DNA of 64,000 nucleotides from Chitinophaga sp. YR627 (GTDB lineage: Bacteria > Bacteroidota > Bacteroidia > Chitinophagales > Chitinophagaceae), in NCBI RefSeq assembly GCF_900114995.1, contig NZ_FOUX01000004.1, forward strand, positions 930,001-994,000. Direction: 5' to 3'. The translations under genes and the position numbers were made by a program. The notes under the pieces are model-generated. The model was not told the origin of the DNA, did not search any database, and worked only from the letters and a program-made list of their open reading frames with translations. Positions within the stretch are counted from its first letter, which is position 1; each line of letters begins with the position of its first letter. Positions 35,739 to 44,911 of this stretch are shown here, piece after piece.

Positions 35739-36395
35739 ATGGAAGACATCTTATTAAAACAAATGTGGGCTGCTTACGATAAAAAGCTGGAAAAGTCCCT
35801 GGCCCTGAATCATCGCCTGGTCACAGAAATACAGACCCAGAAAGCAAGAACTGCACTCCGGCCACTAAAGGCGATCAAGATCGTAGCGGTGATCCTGGGT
35901 ATTATCTGGTCGCTGTTCCTCTCCATACTGGTCGTTTTAGCCATCACATACATGACACCCTATAGTCTCTTCTTCATCCTGTCAGCCATGGCCGTGATCG
36001 TCATCACCGTCACCGCCATCGTTGTATATATACGACAGGTAGCGCTGATACAACAGATCGACAATGACAGCAATATACTGGACACACAGAAGAAACTCGT
36101 CCGCCTCCAGCTTTCCACCATCAGTATTGTACGTATACTCATGCTGTCGGCACCCTTTTACACAACCTTCTATTTTAATAAAGGTATGTTTGAAAATGGT
36201 ACCATCGGACTGTGGGTGTTTCAGCTGACAATCACCCTCCTTTTCTCAGCTCTCTCCATCTGGTTCTACCAGCATGCCAGGATCGAAAATGCCGATAAAC
36301 GCTGGTTTAAGATTATCTTTGGTAGTAGTGAATGGACCGCGCTTACAAAGGCCCAGCACTTCTTGCAGGAAATTGAAGCCTACGAAAAAGAATAA
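35739..36395 (+). CDS. Four-helix membrane protein, possible anti-sigma factor
   Basis: The 218-residue product has a cytoplasmic-looking N-terminus (~1-50, MEDILLKQMWAAYDKKLEKSL). Four membrane segments follow (about 48-70, 77-98, 125-150, 155-175), then a charged C-terminal helix. The gene starts 5 bp after the ECF sigma gene and is certainly cotranscribed. In Bacteroidota, proteins of this shape often sit after a sigma factor and may bind it through the N-terminal helix. I see no zinc-binding anti-sigma motif, so the anti-sigma role is inferred only from position. Confidence 0.8.
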   Translation: MEDILLKQMWAAYDKKLEKSLALNHRLVTEIQTQKARTALRPLKAIKIVAVILGIIWSLFLSILVVLAITYMTPYSLFFILSAMAVIVITVTAIVVYIRQVALIQQIDNDSNILDTQKKLVRLQLSTISIVRILMLSAPFYTTFYFNKGMFENGTIGLWVFQLTITLLFSALSIWFYQHARIENADKRWFKIIFGSSEWTALTKAQHFLQEIEAYEKE

Positions 36396-36399
36396 ACAC

Positions 36400-36879
36400 A
36401 TGTCCAGGAAAGTAACTTTTGATGCAGTGATACAACAACATGGCGGTATGAATGCCGGCTATGTCGTGTTTCCTTATGATGTACAGGAACTGTTTGGCGT
36501 AAAAGGCCAGGTAAAGGTGAAAGCACTGATTGATGGTAAAGTGACCTACCGCGGTAGTCTGACAAAGATGAATATGCCTGAACACTGGCTGGGCATTACC
36601 CAGGTCATCCGCAGGCAACTGGGTAAAGAACTGGGGGACACCATCCATGTCGAACTGGAACAGGACCTGGAAGTCAGAGAAGTACTACTCACTGATGAAG
36701 TAGTCGCTCTGTTTGCCAAACACCCCAAAGCGGAAGTATTCTATAATCAGCTATCCTACACTGACAGAAAGGAATACATGGTATGGATCACCTCCGCAAA
36801 AAGGGAAGAAACCAGGCAGAACCGCCTTACACTCATGATCGAAAAACTGGAGGCAGGAAAGAAGGTGACTGAGAAATAA
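36400..36879 (+). CDS. DUF1905/YdeI (OmpD-associated) family protein
   Basis: I chose the ATG at 36400, 5 bp after the previous stop. The same frame is open further upstream to 36274, but that part overlaps the membrane-protein gene in another frame and has no support. The 159-residue product has the DUF1905 beta-barrel pattern (VTFDAVIQQHGGMNAGYVVFPYDVQELFGVKGQVKVKALIDG... HWLGITQVIRRQLGKELGDTIHVELEQD). The C-terminal YdeI_OmpD helix follows (VEVFYNQLSYTDRKEYMVWITSAKREETRQNRL). Some relatives are named for resistance to bacteriocins or polymyxin, but the biochemical role is not known. Confidence 0.9.
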   Translation: MSRKVTFDAVIQQHGGMNAGYVVFPYDVQELFGVKGQVKVKALIDGKVTYRGSLTKMNMPEHWLGITQVIRRQLGKELGDTIHVELEQDLEVREVLLTDEVVALFAKHPKAEVFYNQLSYTDRKEYMVWITSAKREETRQNRLTLMIEKLEAGKKVTEK

Positions 36880-36930
36880 TAATTCGGTTCCTTTGATTTA
36901 ACTTTACCTTCAATGGACTGCCAGTGAAAC

Positions 36931-39720
36931 ATGAGTGAACTTACTACACCCAAACCGTCTATCCCTCGGGACCAGGAAATTCAGATACGCTTTGCATTAC
37001 ATGCTGCCGGGATCGGTACATGGGATGTAGATATGGTCAACCGGCAGATCGTACTCGATGAACGTTGCAGGGCTTTATTCAGACTGGCAGACGACGAAAC
37101 GCCTACCTACGAAACCGTTATACGGCATATTCACTATGCAGATCAGGACTCCATCCGGCAGACGGTCAGACAGGCATTACAGCCACAATCTGACCACCAG
37201 TTCAGTATCCGGTTCAGGAGCATTGCAAGTGACAATAACACTACTTTATGGCTGAATGTAAAAGGACAGGCTTACTTTGATAACGAAGGAAAAGCCATCC
37301 GCCTCTCTGGTATCAGTCAGGACATTACTACAGAAATAGCCGCGCACGAGAAGGCAGAAGCTGCCGAAAGACTGGCCAGCCTCGCTGTCGAAGGTTCTGA
37401 CGCCGGCATCTTTACCGTCGATCTGAGCACTGATGACATAGACTTCTCAGCCAATCTCCAATATATCATGACAGGCGTACGCGAACCTGTCGTTAAGAAA
37501 CGGAATATACTGATCAGCCACATTCACCCGGATGATATGCCGCTCAGAGAACGCGCATATGCAGTCGCCGCCCAAACCGGCGCCCTGCACTATGAAGCCC
37601 GCTTTGTATGGGAGGATGGCACGATTCACTGGGGTAAAGTACGTGGCAAGTACTATTATGATATAAACGGCACCCCTGTATCACTGTCCGGTATCTGCCT
37701 GGATATCACCCTGCAGAAAGAACAGGACCGCCTGCTCAAAGAAGTTGAACAACGCTTTGCACTCTCCTTTAACAATGCCACCATCGGTATGGCTTTCATC
37801 GATAGCCAGGGAAAGTTCAATATGATCAACAAAGCCTTTGCGGGACTATTGGGTTGCACAGCAGAAGAACTGGCCGGCAAAGAGTATATAGAAATCGTAC
37901 ATACCGAACACCAGCAGGAAAACGTACAGCTCTTCGGAGAACTGATGCAGGGCAAACGTGATGTATTCAACCAGATCAAACGGTATCGCCTGAGGGATGG
38001 TGCAGAACGTTGGGTACAGGTCAATACAGCCCGTATCTCCAGTCAGGATGATCAGAAGGAAGATATACTGGTGATCGCTTTCGATATCAGTAATGAAGTA
38101 GCCGCCCGCCAGGAACAGCAAAAGCTGCTGACATTGGTAGAGAACAGCAGCGACTTTATTGCCGTGGCCAATCTCGACGGCACCATTACCTACGTGAATG
38201 ATGCCGGCATGAAGATATTGGGAATGGGACGTAAGACCTCCACCATTACCCGTAATATCAGGGATATCTTTACGCTTGAACACCTGGTACATCTCGAACA
38301 ACATGTTCTTCCTGCTGTCTTTACCCAGGGCAAATGGACGGGAAGACAATACTATACACAACAGGAAACCGGCGAACAGATACCTTTCCATACCAATGCT
38401 TTCCGGCTGGATAGTCCGATGAGCGGAGAGCCCATCGCTGTCGCCTGCGTAGCCAGAGACCTGAGAGCAGAACAGGAAGTGCAACAGGCACTCCTGGAAA
38501 GTGAATACCGTTTCCGTTCCCTCGTAGAAGAAGCTCCTGTCGCCACCGCACTCTTTGTCGGACCCGAACTCGTCATAGAGGTCGCCAATGAACCCATGAT
38601 CAATGTATGGGGTAAAGGCAGATCCGTGCTTGGTAAAAAACTGTCTGTGGCAGTGCCGGAACTAAAGGAACAATTCTTCCTGAAAATATTGGATGAAGTA
38701 TATAAAACGGGTATCGCCTATCATGAAAAAGAAGCCAAAGCTGTCCTTGTCATAAATGGTAAACCGGAAACATTCTATTTCAATTATACCTACAAACCAT
38801 TGCTGAATGCAATGGGCGAAGTCTTTGCAATCGTAGACATGGCCATCGATGTAACCGAACAGGTACTGGCCCGTAATAAACTACTGGAGCATCAGGGCAA
38901 CCTCGAACTGGAAGTAGCAGAAAGGACCGAAGAACTGGCCGCCTCCAATGAGGAACTGGCCGCCATGAATGAAGAATTGCAGGATGCCAACGCCAATCTC
39001 GTCAGATCCAATCAGGAGCTGGAACAATACGCATACGTCGCCAGCCATGACTTACAGGAGCCTTTACGCAAGATCCGTATCTATGCGGACCTGCTGAACC
39101 GCTATGAAGACCTGGCCCCGGATCATAAGAAGCTGGTGGAAAAGATCAATCAGTCATCTGAAAGGATGTCGATGCTGATCAAAGACCTCCTGGAGTTTTC
39201 CAGACTGCTGGAGAAAGGAAATATGACGCGGCCAATAGACCTCACCTTTATCTTACAAAGCGTCATCAGCGACTTTGAACTGATCATAGAAGAGAAAAAT
39301 GCAGAGATTCTGATAGGACCACTCCCCACGATACAGGGTATTCCTTTACAGATCAATCAGCTGTTCTATAACCTCATGAGCAATGCCCTGAAGTTTACAC
39401 AGCCAGATACCCGCCCTGTAATAGAGATAGGTGCAAAGATCATTACACCTGATATGGCAGGTAGTTACCTAGGTAAGTCCGAACGATACAGACAATACTT
39501 TGATATCACCTTCAGGGATAATGGCATCGGCTTCGAACAGAAATATGCCGACCAGATCTTCGAAGTATTCAAACGCCTGCACAACCGCGCCATGTATCCC
39601 GGCTCCGGTATCGGATTATCCTTATGCAGACGCATTGTGGCCAATCACGCAGGCCACCTTTTTGTAGAGTCTGACCCTGGGCAGGGTACGCTCTTTCATA
39701 TCATCATTCCCGGATTATAA
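36931..39720 (+). CDS. Cytoplasmic five-PAS sensor histidine kinase
   Basis: This 929-residue protein has no membrane segment. Five PAS/PAC units can be placed at about 15-135, 145-265, 267-390, 395-515 and 525-645. Each ends in an ISxDIT-like PAC motif (SGISQDITTEI, SGICLDITLQK, VIAFDISNEV, ACVARDLRAEQ, VDMAIDVTEQV). A coiled coil (~650-700, repeated EELAAxNEEL) leads to HisKA with H706 (ASHDLQEPLRKIRIY). The HATPase follows (NLMSNALKF, FRDNGIGFEQKYA, GSGIGLSLCRRI). The output regulator is not adjacent. The ~50-bp gap after the YdeI gene suggests an own promoter or read-through. The signal is unknown; the PAS units could bind small ligands or cofactors. Confidence 0.93.
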   Translation: MSELTTPKPSIPRDQEIQIRFALHAAGIGTWDVDMVNRQIVLDERCRALFRLADDETPTYETVIRHIHYADQDSIRQTVRQALQPQSDHQFSIRFRSIASDNNTTLWLNVKGQAYFDNEGKAIRLSGISQDITTEIAAHEKAEAAERLASLAVEGSDAGIFTVDLSTDDIDFSANLQYIMTGVREPVVKKRNILISHIHPDDMPLRERAYAVAAQTGALHYEARFVWEDGTIHWGKVRGKYYYDINGTPVSLSGICLDITLQKEQDRLLKEVEQRFALSFNNATIGMAFIDSQGKFNMINKAFAGLLGCTAEELAGKEYIEIVHTEHQQENVQLFGELMQGKRDVFNQIKRYRLRDGAERWVQVNTARISSQDDQKEDILVIAFDISNEVAARQEQQKLLTLVENSSDFIAVANLDGTITYVNDAGMKILGMGRKTSTITRNIRDIFTLEHLVHLEQHVLPAVFTQGKWTGRQYYTQQETGEQIPFHTNAFRLDSPMSGEPIAVACVARDLRAEQEVQQALLESEYRFRSLVEEAPVATALFVGPELVIEVANEPMINVWGKGRSVLGKKLSVAVPELKEQFFLKILDEVYKTGIAYHEKEAKAVLVINGKPETFYFNYTYKPLLNAMGEVFAIVDMAIDVTEQVLARNKLLEHQGNLELEVAERTEELAASNEELAAMNEELQDANANLVRSNQELEQYAYVASHDLQEPLRKIRIYADLLNRYEDLAPDHKKLVEKINQSSERMSMLIKDLLEFSRLLEKGNMTRPIDLTFILQSVISDFELIIEEKNAEILIGPLPTIQGIPLQINQLFYNLMSNALKFTQPDTRPVIEIGAKIITPDMAGSYLGKSERYRQYFDITFRDNGIGFEQKYADQIFEVFKRLHNRAMYPGSGIGLSLCRRIVANHAGHLFVESDPGQGTLFHIIIPGL

Positions 39721-39722
39721 TA

Positions 39723-40724
39723 CTAGTAATTCCACCATGGCGTTATTACCGGCTGTTCTCCTACAGTAACCGGCTGACCGATCATAGGTGTAGCAATAGG
39801 CATATGTTGTGCAACAGCAGCCTTTGTTACTCTTTCAATGGGTTCATTCCAGGGGTGTAATGCCAGCTTAAATTTAGCCCAGTGTACAGGTAAGAGCATT
39901 TTTGCTTTCAGATCGAACGCGGCCTGTACGGTCTCTTCCGGCATCATATGAATATGTTTCCAGGCTTCATTATACTGACCGCATTCCAGTATAGCGATAT
40001 CTACAGGTCCCTGCTTTTCACCAATCTCCCTGAAATGCGCGCCGTAACCGGAATCCCCACCGATAAAAATAGTATAACCATATATTCTCAGCACAAAGGA
40101 GGACCACAACGATCCGCCTCTTTTAAGTCCCCTGCCGGAAAAGTGACGGGCAGGTGTAGCAGTAAGAGAGATCTCCGGACTTAACTGTTCCGTTTCCCAC
40201 CAATCCATTTCTGTGATGTGCTGATCATCCACACTGCAACCTGCGATATCCCGCCCAACACCCAATGATGTGTAATACGCTTTCGTCTGTGGACGTAACT
40301 TTTTAATCGTCTTTTTGTCCAGGTGATCGTAATGGTTATGTGTGATGATCATGTAATCAATAGCAGGCATATCCTCCGCCTGGTAAACATTCGACCCGGG
40401 AAAAGCTTTCACCATCGTACGCAGCGGAGACGCATGTCCGCTTAATACTGGGTCTACCAGTATATTGACGCCCCTGCAATGGATCAGATAAGAGGAATGC
40501 CCGAACCATACAATCACTGGTTTATCCGAACGCAATGCTTTCAGATCTGTCCTGACAGAAGGAAGCTCGCTGGCAGGAACAGCTGTTACCGGCGGACGAA
40601 AATACTCTACCAGCATTTTGCTCATCGAGGTACCCTCGGTCATCATAGGAGTATACTCCAGATTCAGGAACTTTCCTTCCTTGTAATTCCGGGACTCAGT
40701 CAGTATCCGCCATTGCTTTTTCAT
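39723..40724 (-). CDS. Metallo-beta-lactamase-fold hydrolase (UlaG/NAPE-PLD-like)
   Basis: The 333-residue protein has the zinc motif HNHYDHLD (HxHxDH), a later HFSGRG and GDSGYG (metal-bridging Asp), and H in LLPVHWAKFKLALHPWNEP. This pattern, with the N-terminal VIVWFGHSSYLI strand and ILVDPVLSG, matches the NAPE-hydrolysing phospholipase D-like/UlaG branch. The substrate cannot be told: phosphodiesters of phospholipids or small lactones are both possible. No signal peptide is evident, so it is probably cytoplasmic. It ends 2 bp from the convergent PAS kinase and its upstream neighbour is the PL14-like gene in the same direction. Confidence 0.88.
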   Translation of the reverse strand: MKKQWRILTESRNYKEGKFLNLEYTPMMTEGTSMSKMLVEYFRPPVTAVPASELPSVRTDLKALRSDKPVIVWFGHSSYLIHCRGVNILVDPVLSGHASPLRTMVKAFPGSNVYQAEDMPAIDYMIITHNHYDHLDKKTIKKLRPQTKAYYTSLGVGRDIAGCSVDDQHITEMDWWETEQLSPEISLTATPARHFSGRGLKRGGSLWSSFVLRIYGYTIFIGGDSGYGAHFREIGEKQGPVDIAILECGQYNEAWKHIHMMPEETVQAAFDLKAKMLLPVHWAKFKLALHPWNEPIERVTKAAVAQHMPIATPMIGQPVTVGEQPVITPWWNY

Positions 40725-40854
40725 ACAGTAAATTTAATCAGGATGTTGGTTCAGACAGTCATTGCCGTCTGCGCAAAGGTCAGGAAAAAGCGGCTATCAC
40801 ATATAATAAAAATCAAAGGATTGATATCAGATTTCAAAGAGACGCTTTCATATA

Positions 40855-40890
40855 TAAAAAACCTCCGGAACAGCTGAGGTGCTCCGGAGG
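40855..40890 (-). terminator. Intrinsic terminator of the PL14-like gene
   Basis: CCTCCGGA (40862-40869) and TCCGGAGG (40883-40890) form the stem. On the minus strand it is followed by a T-run (complement of the A-run before 40862). It lies ~20 bp after the stop of the minus-strand gene at 40913. Confidence 0.85.
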
Positions 40891-40912
40891 CCACAAAAAA
40901 CATATATAGTTA

Positions 40913-41791
40913 TCAGTTGGTACTGATCCTGTGCACTTTCAGATTATCATAGTAGATATATCCATCCGTAGATGACTGCCAGTAGGTCTGGCTACCACCA
41001 CGGAAGGTATGGAAGGTCAGGCCTCTGATGAGACGTTTGCTGTCATTGGTTGTCCAGCGGATATCCTGATCCAGTACTACTGTACCATCGATCACATACT
41101 GCACATGACCATTGGTATTGCTACCCGTATTGCTCTTTACATACAGGTGTACATGGTAGGTCTGTCCTTTATTCAGACTACCGCTGGATGGATAAGACTT
41201 ACCAAAAGTCTCTCCATACTGACCAGACTGATCTTTGAAGTAAACATAAGGCTGAAAGAATACCCTGCCGGCATCGGTCTGATACCACATCAGACGGGCA
41301 GTACCACCATTACCATCCCATCCCGGATCGCCACCGGTATTACCATCACCAATAGAGAAACCAAAGCCCAGTTTTCCACCCCTGCTCCAGTCAAACTGAC
41401 TGTGGAACCTTACATCGTAGTCTACTTCGTAGGCAGTACCATCAGAAATGTCGATGTTGGCAACAACGCCACCCGCACCCGATAAGGCATTCTTTAAGAG
41501 GGTAATACGCAGATTACCATTGGAGATCATCCCCCGGCTATCTACCCAGCCGGTCACGTTACCAAAGTCGGTAGCGCCATTATTGGCGGTATAAGTCACG
41601 CCATGTGTGTAATTATCCCAGTTCACACTCCAGGAATTAAGGATAGTATTGCCCACTGCCTGAGCAGCTAAACTGCTGCCGGCAGCAAGACGTTCTTCCT
41701 GCTGAACGCTCTCTTTTGCACATGCTGACAGTAATACGGTCGTGGAGAGGGCTGCGGCCCGGGTGACATTGACAATTTGTTGTCTGTTCAT
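40913..41791 (-). CDS. Polysaccharide lyase 14-like jelly-roll lipoprotein
   Basis: The 292-residue product has a lipoprotein signal (VLLSAC, Cys24). The mature part reads as a beta-jelly roll. Features typical of the PL14/PL20 lyase group are visible: YEVDYDVRFHSQFDWSRGGKLGFGFSIGDG (the GGKL motif), then GTARLMWYQTDAGRVFFQPYVY, and LNKGQTYHVHLYVKSNTGS...GHVQYVIDGTVVLDQDIRW, ending in FHTFRGGSQTYWQSS. These families cleave uronic-acid polysaccharides such as alginate or glucuronan. The region with GLY in some members is different here, so activity is not certain. It may bind or cut a plant or algal glycan at the cell surface. It is preceded by a 317-bp gap with no other gene. Confidence 0.65.
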   Translation of the reverse strand: MNRQQIVNVTRAAALSTTVLLSACAKESVQQEERLAAGSSLAAQAVGNTILNSWSVNWDNYTHGVTYTANNGATDFGNVTGWVDSRGMISNGNLRITLLKNALSGAGGVVANIDISDGTAYEVDYDVRFHSQFDWSRGGKLGFGFSIGDGNTGGDPGWDGNGGTARLMWYQTDAGRVFFQPYVYFKDQSGQYGETFGKSYPSSGSLNKGQTYHVHLYVKSNTGSNTNGHVQYVIDGTVVLDQDIRWTTNDSKRLIRGLTFHTFRGGSQTYWQSSTDGYIYYDNLKVHRISTN

Positions 41792-42108
41792 CTTTGAATT
41801 GGTTTTTTTAAGGGAAAATGAAAAAAGATAATTCGCTATAGGATAATCTATTAGGTCTTCAAGTCACTAATACAATCGATTGCATCTATACGCAGGCAGT
41901 TAAACGTGGATCCAGTCTGTAGGTTTCCTTAGATGTCGCGCGAGGGGAAAAAGGGTACTACTCGTTTCAATAAAAATCTTAAAATAAACCGGAACGGAGC
42001 ATTAACCGGGGAGGAGAAGAGCTCCCGGTCAGGTAGTCCAGACGAAAGTGGGTTGTCTGCCATACGGCGGACAACCCACTTTTCTTTCGACGGACGTTAT
42101 AGGGATAA
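41792..42108 (-). terminator. 317-bp gap: promoter region of the PL14-like gene and terminator of the metallopeptidase gene
   Basis: Arms 42045-42061 and 42066-42082 form a 17-bp stem with one G-U pair and a 4-base loop, just downstream of the stop at 42109. This is a strong transcription terminator for the minus-strand gene. A smaller hairpin (about 42005-42030) lies next to it. The rest, nearer 41792, should carry the PL14-like gene promoter, but no clear TAnnTTTG box is visible. Confidence 0.7.
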
Positions 42109-44694
42109 TTAGCGGTTCGTATTACTTACCACGATCTTCTGACGGTGAATGATCTTTTTATCATCAGTCACAGTTACAATATATACACCATCCGGCAGGG
42201 ATGAAATGCTCAGACTATTGTAATTGCCTTTGATACGCTGAGACAATCTCTTCACACCAGAGATATTGTAGATATCCACACTGTATACCTTCACTGCATC
42301 TGGCAGGGAAAGATTCAGCACGTTACTCGCAGGGTTAGGCCAGATGTTCAGCACAGCTGCTTTTTTCTCCGCTACAACCGCAACAGCTGGTGCTAACAAT
42401 GGCTGTGGATAGGTAAACGGAAAATCGATCTGTGCCTGTTTGAACTGCATTTCAAGTTGTTTGGTCCAACCGAATGCAGTATCTGCCTGTAATTCCAGAC
42501 TGAACTGAGCCGCGCCACTCCAGAAATGTACAAACTCACCCAGGTTCAGATCACGGGTGTATTCGCCATTATGCTGCGGGAAATATTGTGATAACAGTTC
42601 GAAATATCTGTTTAATGCAGCACTGGAATCAGCTCTGTCGTAGATCGGATAGAACCAGTCGCGGAACCAGTAAGTATCCGGACCAGGGAAGCTCTCTGCT
42701 TTCACCACAAAATCATTGTACGCCTGCTGTGCATCAGCTGACCATCCCAGACGTTTCATCACGTCATAGATGAAGATCTCAGCCCATTTGCTATCTCCCC
42801 AGATTGGGAAAGACGGTGAATTGTGCACACCTTTACTACCACCTTCCACGATATGTCCTACTTCGTGAATAGACGCATGCAGGTTCCAGCCCTCACGGGT
42901 AGCCCAGCTACCACCAAGGTCGCCCACATTTGCATAGTCATGAGAAGCATCAAATACATTCGCCGGGTGACCACCGGAATAACCTGCTTTACTATGGAAC
43001 ACCATGTTCAGCTTAGGATCACTGAAAGAACCGTAGTTCTGTTTTACATACTCCCATACATTCGTGAAATCCTGGTTCATCCAGGTGATAGACGGACTTA
43101 CCGCAGCATCAAAATAGATGTTCACGCTGCTGTTAGAATAATTTAAGGTCAATGGTTCTACGTGTGCAAACCAATGTTCCTGCCATACCGTTTTCGGAGC
43201 AGCTGTCAATGTTGTATTGTTGCCGGTTACCCATGCAGATGCACCATTCGCATTTTCTGCCCTGAGACGATAATAGTACTTCGTCAGCGGAGACAGGTCA
43301 AGCGAATAGAAATGCGTCGTATTTACGGGCAATACAAATGCGGTACTCCAGTTGAGTGTATCTGTCGTTCTTTCCAGACGATAACTGGTCTCTGTACTTG
43401 CAGCATCTGCCCAATCCAGGATGATCTGGTTGCTGGATACAGACTGCGTCGTAAAGCCTGTTGGAGCGGCAGGAACACCTGTATTCACAGTACCGGTACC
43501 TGTACCGATGATCTCGAATTCTGATAACTGGGTGATAGAAGCACCATTATTCGCAGTAATATTCAAACGGTAATACTTATAGGAAGTCGTGTTAGGGAAC
43601 ACATAAGTACGTTTTTTATAACGGGCAGAAAACTGCTGGTCTGTTACCACCTGCAGGTTCGTCCAGTTCGTACTGTCATTGGAACCCTGGAATGTCCAGT
43701 TACGCGGATCACGTTCTGCTGCATCATTCGCAGAAGTAATACTGTACTGTGTAGCTACGGCACCACCTGGCAGAGAATAACCAATCGCAGTTGTAGCCGC
43801 CCACGCCAGATATTTGGTGTAAGGGCTATTGTCAAAGGCTTTATCCAGCCCTTCAGCACCAGTTGTATTGTATGGATCGTTGAACTTTGCGTTGGTGTAA
43901 TTAGTGATATCAAATCCGGAAGGAGCCACGCTTGTTTTTACAACATCGGAAGTATCTGCGGAAGATACACCTGTCGCATTCACCGCTCTTACGCGATAAA
44001 TAAAGCTGGTACCTGCACTCAATGCGCTATCTGTGTAAGCAGTCGCATTCGCAGCAACAGTAGCACGTGTCAGGAAGTTAACCGCATCTAATGAGCTTTC
44101 AATACGGTAACCGGTTTCGTTAGTCGCATTGTCTGACCAGGTCAGGTTTACTTTATAACCTGACTGCACAGTGGCTGTCACATTAGTAGGGCCGGAAGCT
44201 GGTCCTGTTAATGTACCCTGCAATTGCCACTCTGCTATCTGAATAGCGCCTGCGCCATTATTCGCAGTAACATTCAGTCTGTAGATAGTGTAAGCAGTTG
44301 TGTTGGTAAAGGAATATGTTTTTGTCAGAAAACGACTGGCGAAGGTCTGGTTGGTCTGCGTGTTTAACGTAGTCCATGTTTTGCCATCATTCGATGCCTG
44401 CAGATTCCAGTTCTTTGGATCGCGGTCAGCATAGTCATTTGCAGAGGTAATTGAGTACTGGGTAACAACGGCGGATCTTGCCGCTTCAAATTGTACCCAC
44501 AGGGATGTTTTGTCAATGTAATACTTCGTGCTGGTGTTATTGTCTACCAGCTTCGGATAGTTTTCCACGGCGTTGGAATTTCCATACTGAGCGGTCAGCG
44601 AGCCCGCTGTAGACGTGATGTTCGTCTGAGCCAGGGCCGGCACTGCAGCGCATAGGAGGGCCACATACAAAGATGCCTTTGTAAAATTACGCAT
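42109..44694 (-). CDS. Type IX-secreted metallopeptidase with two discoidin-FN3 modules
   Basis: The 861-residue protein has a signal peptide (ending PALAQ). A discoidin-like/F5-8C domain (~25-160) and an FN3 domain (~167-250) are followed by a second discoidin (~260-395) and a second FN3 (~405-490). The two halves are a clear internal duplication (TQYSITSAND...DRDPKNW / ERDPRNW). The catalytic-type domain (~497-770) has HEVGHIVEGGSKG starting at H610, an HExxH zinc motif, with a Glu in GDSKWAEIF as possible third ligand. The last ~80 residues are a type IX secretion sorting domain (WPNPASNVLNLSL... LPDGVYIVTVTDDKKIIHRQKIVV). It would be exported to the cell surface or medium and bind glycans there. 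A short lipoprotein paralogue of the catalytic part is at 56885-57817. The peptidase family is not one I can name. Confidence 0.82.
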   Translation of the reverse strand: MRNFTKASLYVALLCAAVPALAQTNITSTAGSLTAQYGNSNAVENYPKLVDNNTSTKYYIDKTSLWVQFEAARSAVVTQYSITSANDYADRDPKNWNLQASNDGKTWTTLNTQTNQTFASRFLTKTYSFTNTTAYTIYRLNVTANNGAGAIQIAEWQLQGTLTGPASGPTNVTATVQSGYKVNLTWSDNATNETGYRIESSLDAVNFLTRATVAANATAYTDSALSAGTSFIYRVRAVNATGVSSADTSDVVKTSVAPSGFDITNYTNAKFNDPYNTTGAEGLDKAFDNSPYTKYLAWAATTAIGYSLPGGAVATQYSITSANDAAERDPRNWTFQGSNDSTNWTNLQVVTDQQFSARYKKRTYVFPNTTSYKYYRLNITANNGASITQLSEFEIIGTGTGTVNTGVPAAPTGFTTQSVSSNQIILDWADAASTETSYRLERTTDTLNWSTAFVLPVNTTHFYSLDLSPLTKYYYRLRAENANGASAWVTGNNTTLTAAPKTVWQEHWFAHVEPLTLNYSNSSVNIYFDAAVSPSITWMNQDFTNVWEYVKQNYGSFSDPKLNMVFHSKAGYSGGHPANVFDASHDYANVGDLGGSWATREGWNLHASIHEVGHIVEGGSKGVHNSPSFPIWGDSKWAEIFIYDVMKRLGWSADAQQAYNDFVVKAESFPGPDTYWFRDWFYPIYDRADSSAALNRYFELLSQYFPQHNGEYTRDLNLGEFVHFWSGAAQFSLELQADTAFGWTKQLEMQFKQAQIDFPFTYPQPLLAPAVAVVAEKKAAVLNIWPNPASNVLNLSLPDAVKVYSVDIYNISGVKRLSQRIKGNYNSLSISSLPDGVYIVTVTDDKKIIHRQKIVVSNTNR

Positions 44695-44911
44695 AGTAAT
44701 TGCTCTTTTAGGTTTATTATGTAATTAAAAAATGCCTGATTTTTTGCGAATCATAGGGTGACGAAATGTTTCTCAAGTGGGTGTGCTTTTTGGTTGATAT
44801 AAGTGCTCACGAAACGGCTAACACAAAGGCGATATACGATTTACTAATATCGTAAGTAAACAGCTGCAAAGCTGTCAACGGATTTCAAACAGATTGTTAA
44901 TGGAAATTAAA

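Noticed and set aside
36274..36399. N-terminal extension of the YdeI-family gene
   Set aside because: It overlaps the preceding membrane protein in another frame and the family domain starts at 36400.
36400..36879. Bacteriocin immunity role for the YdeI-family protein
   Set aside because: The family name comes from a few members; no bacteriocin gene is nearby.
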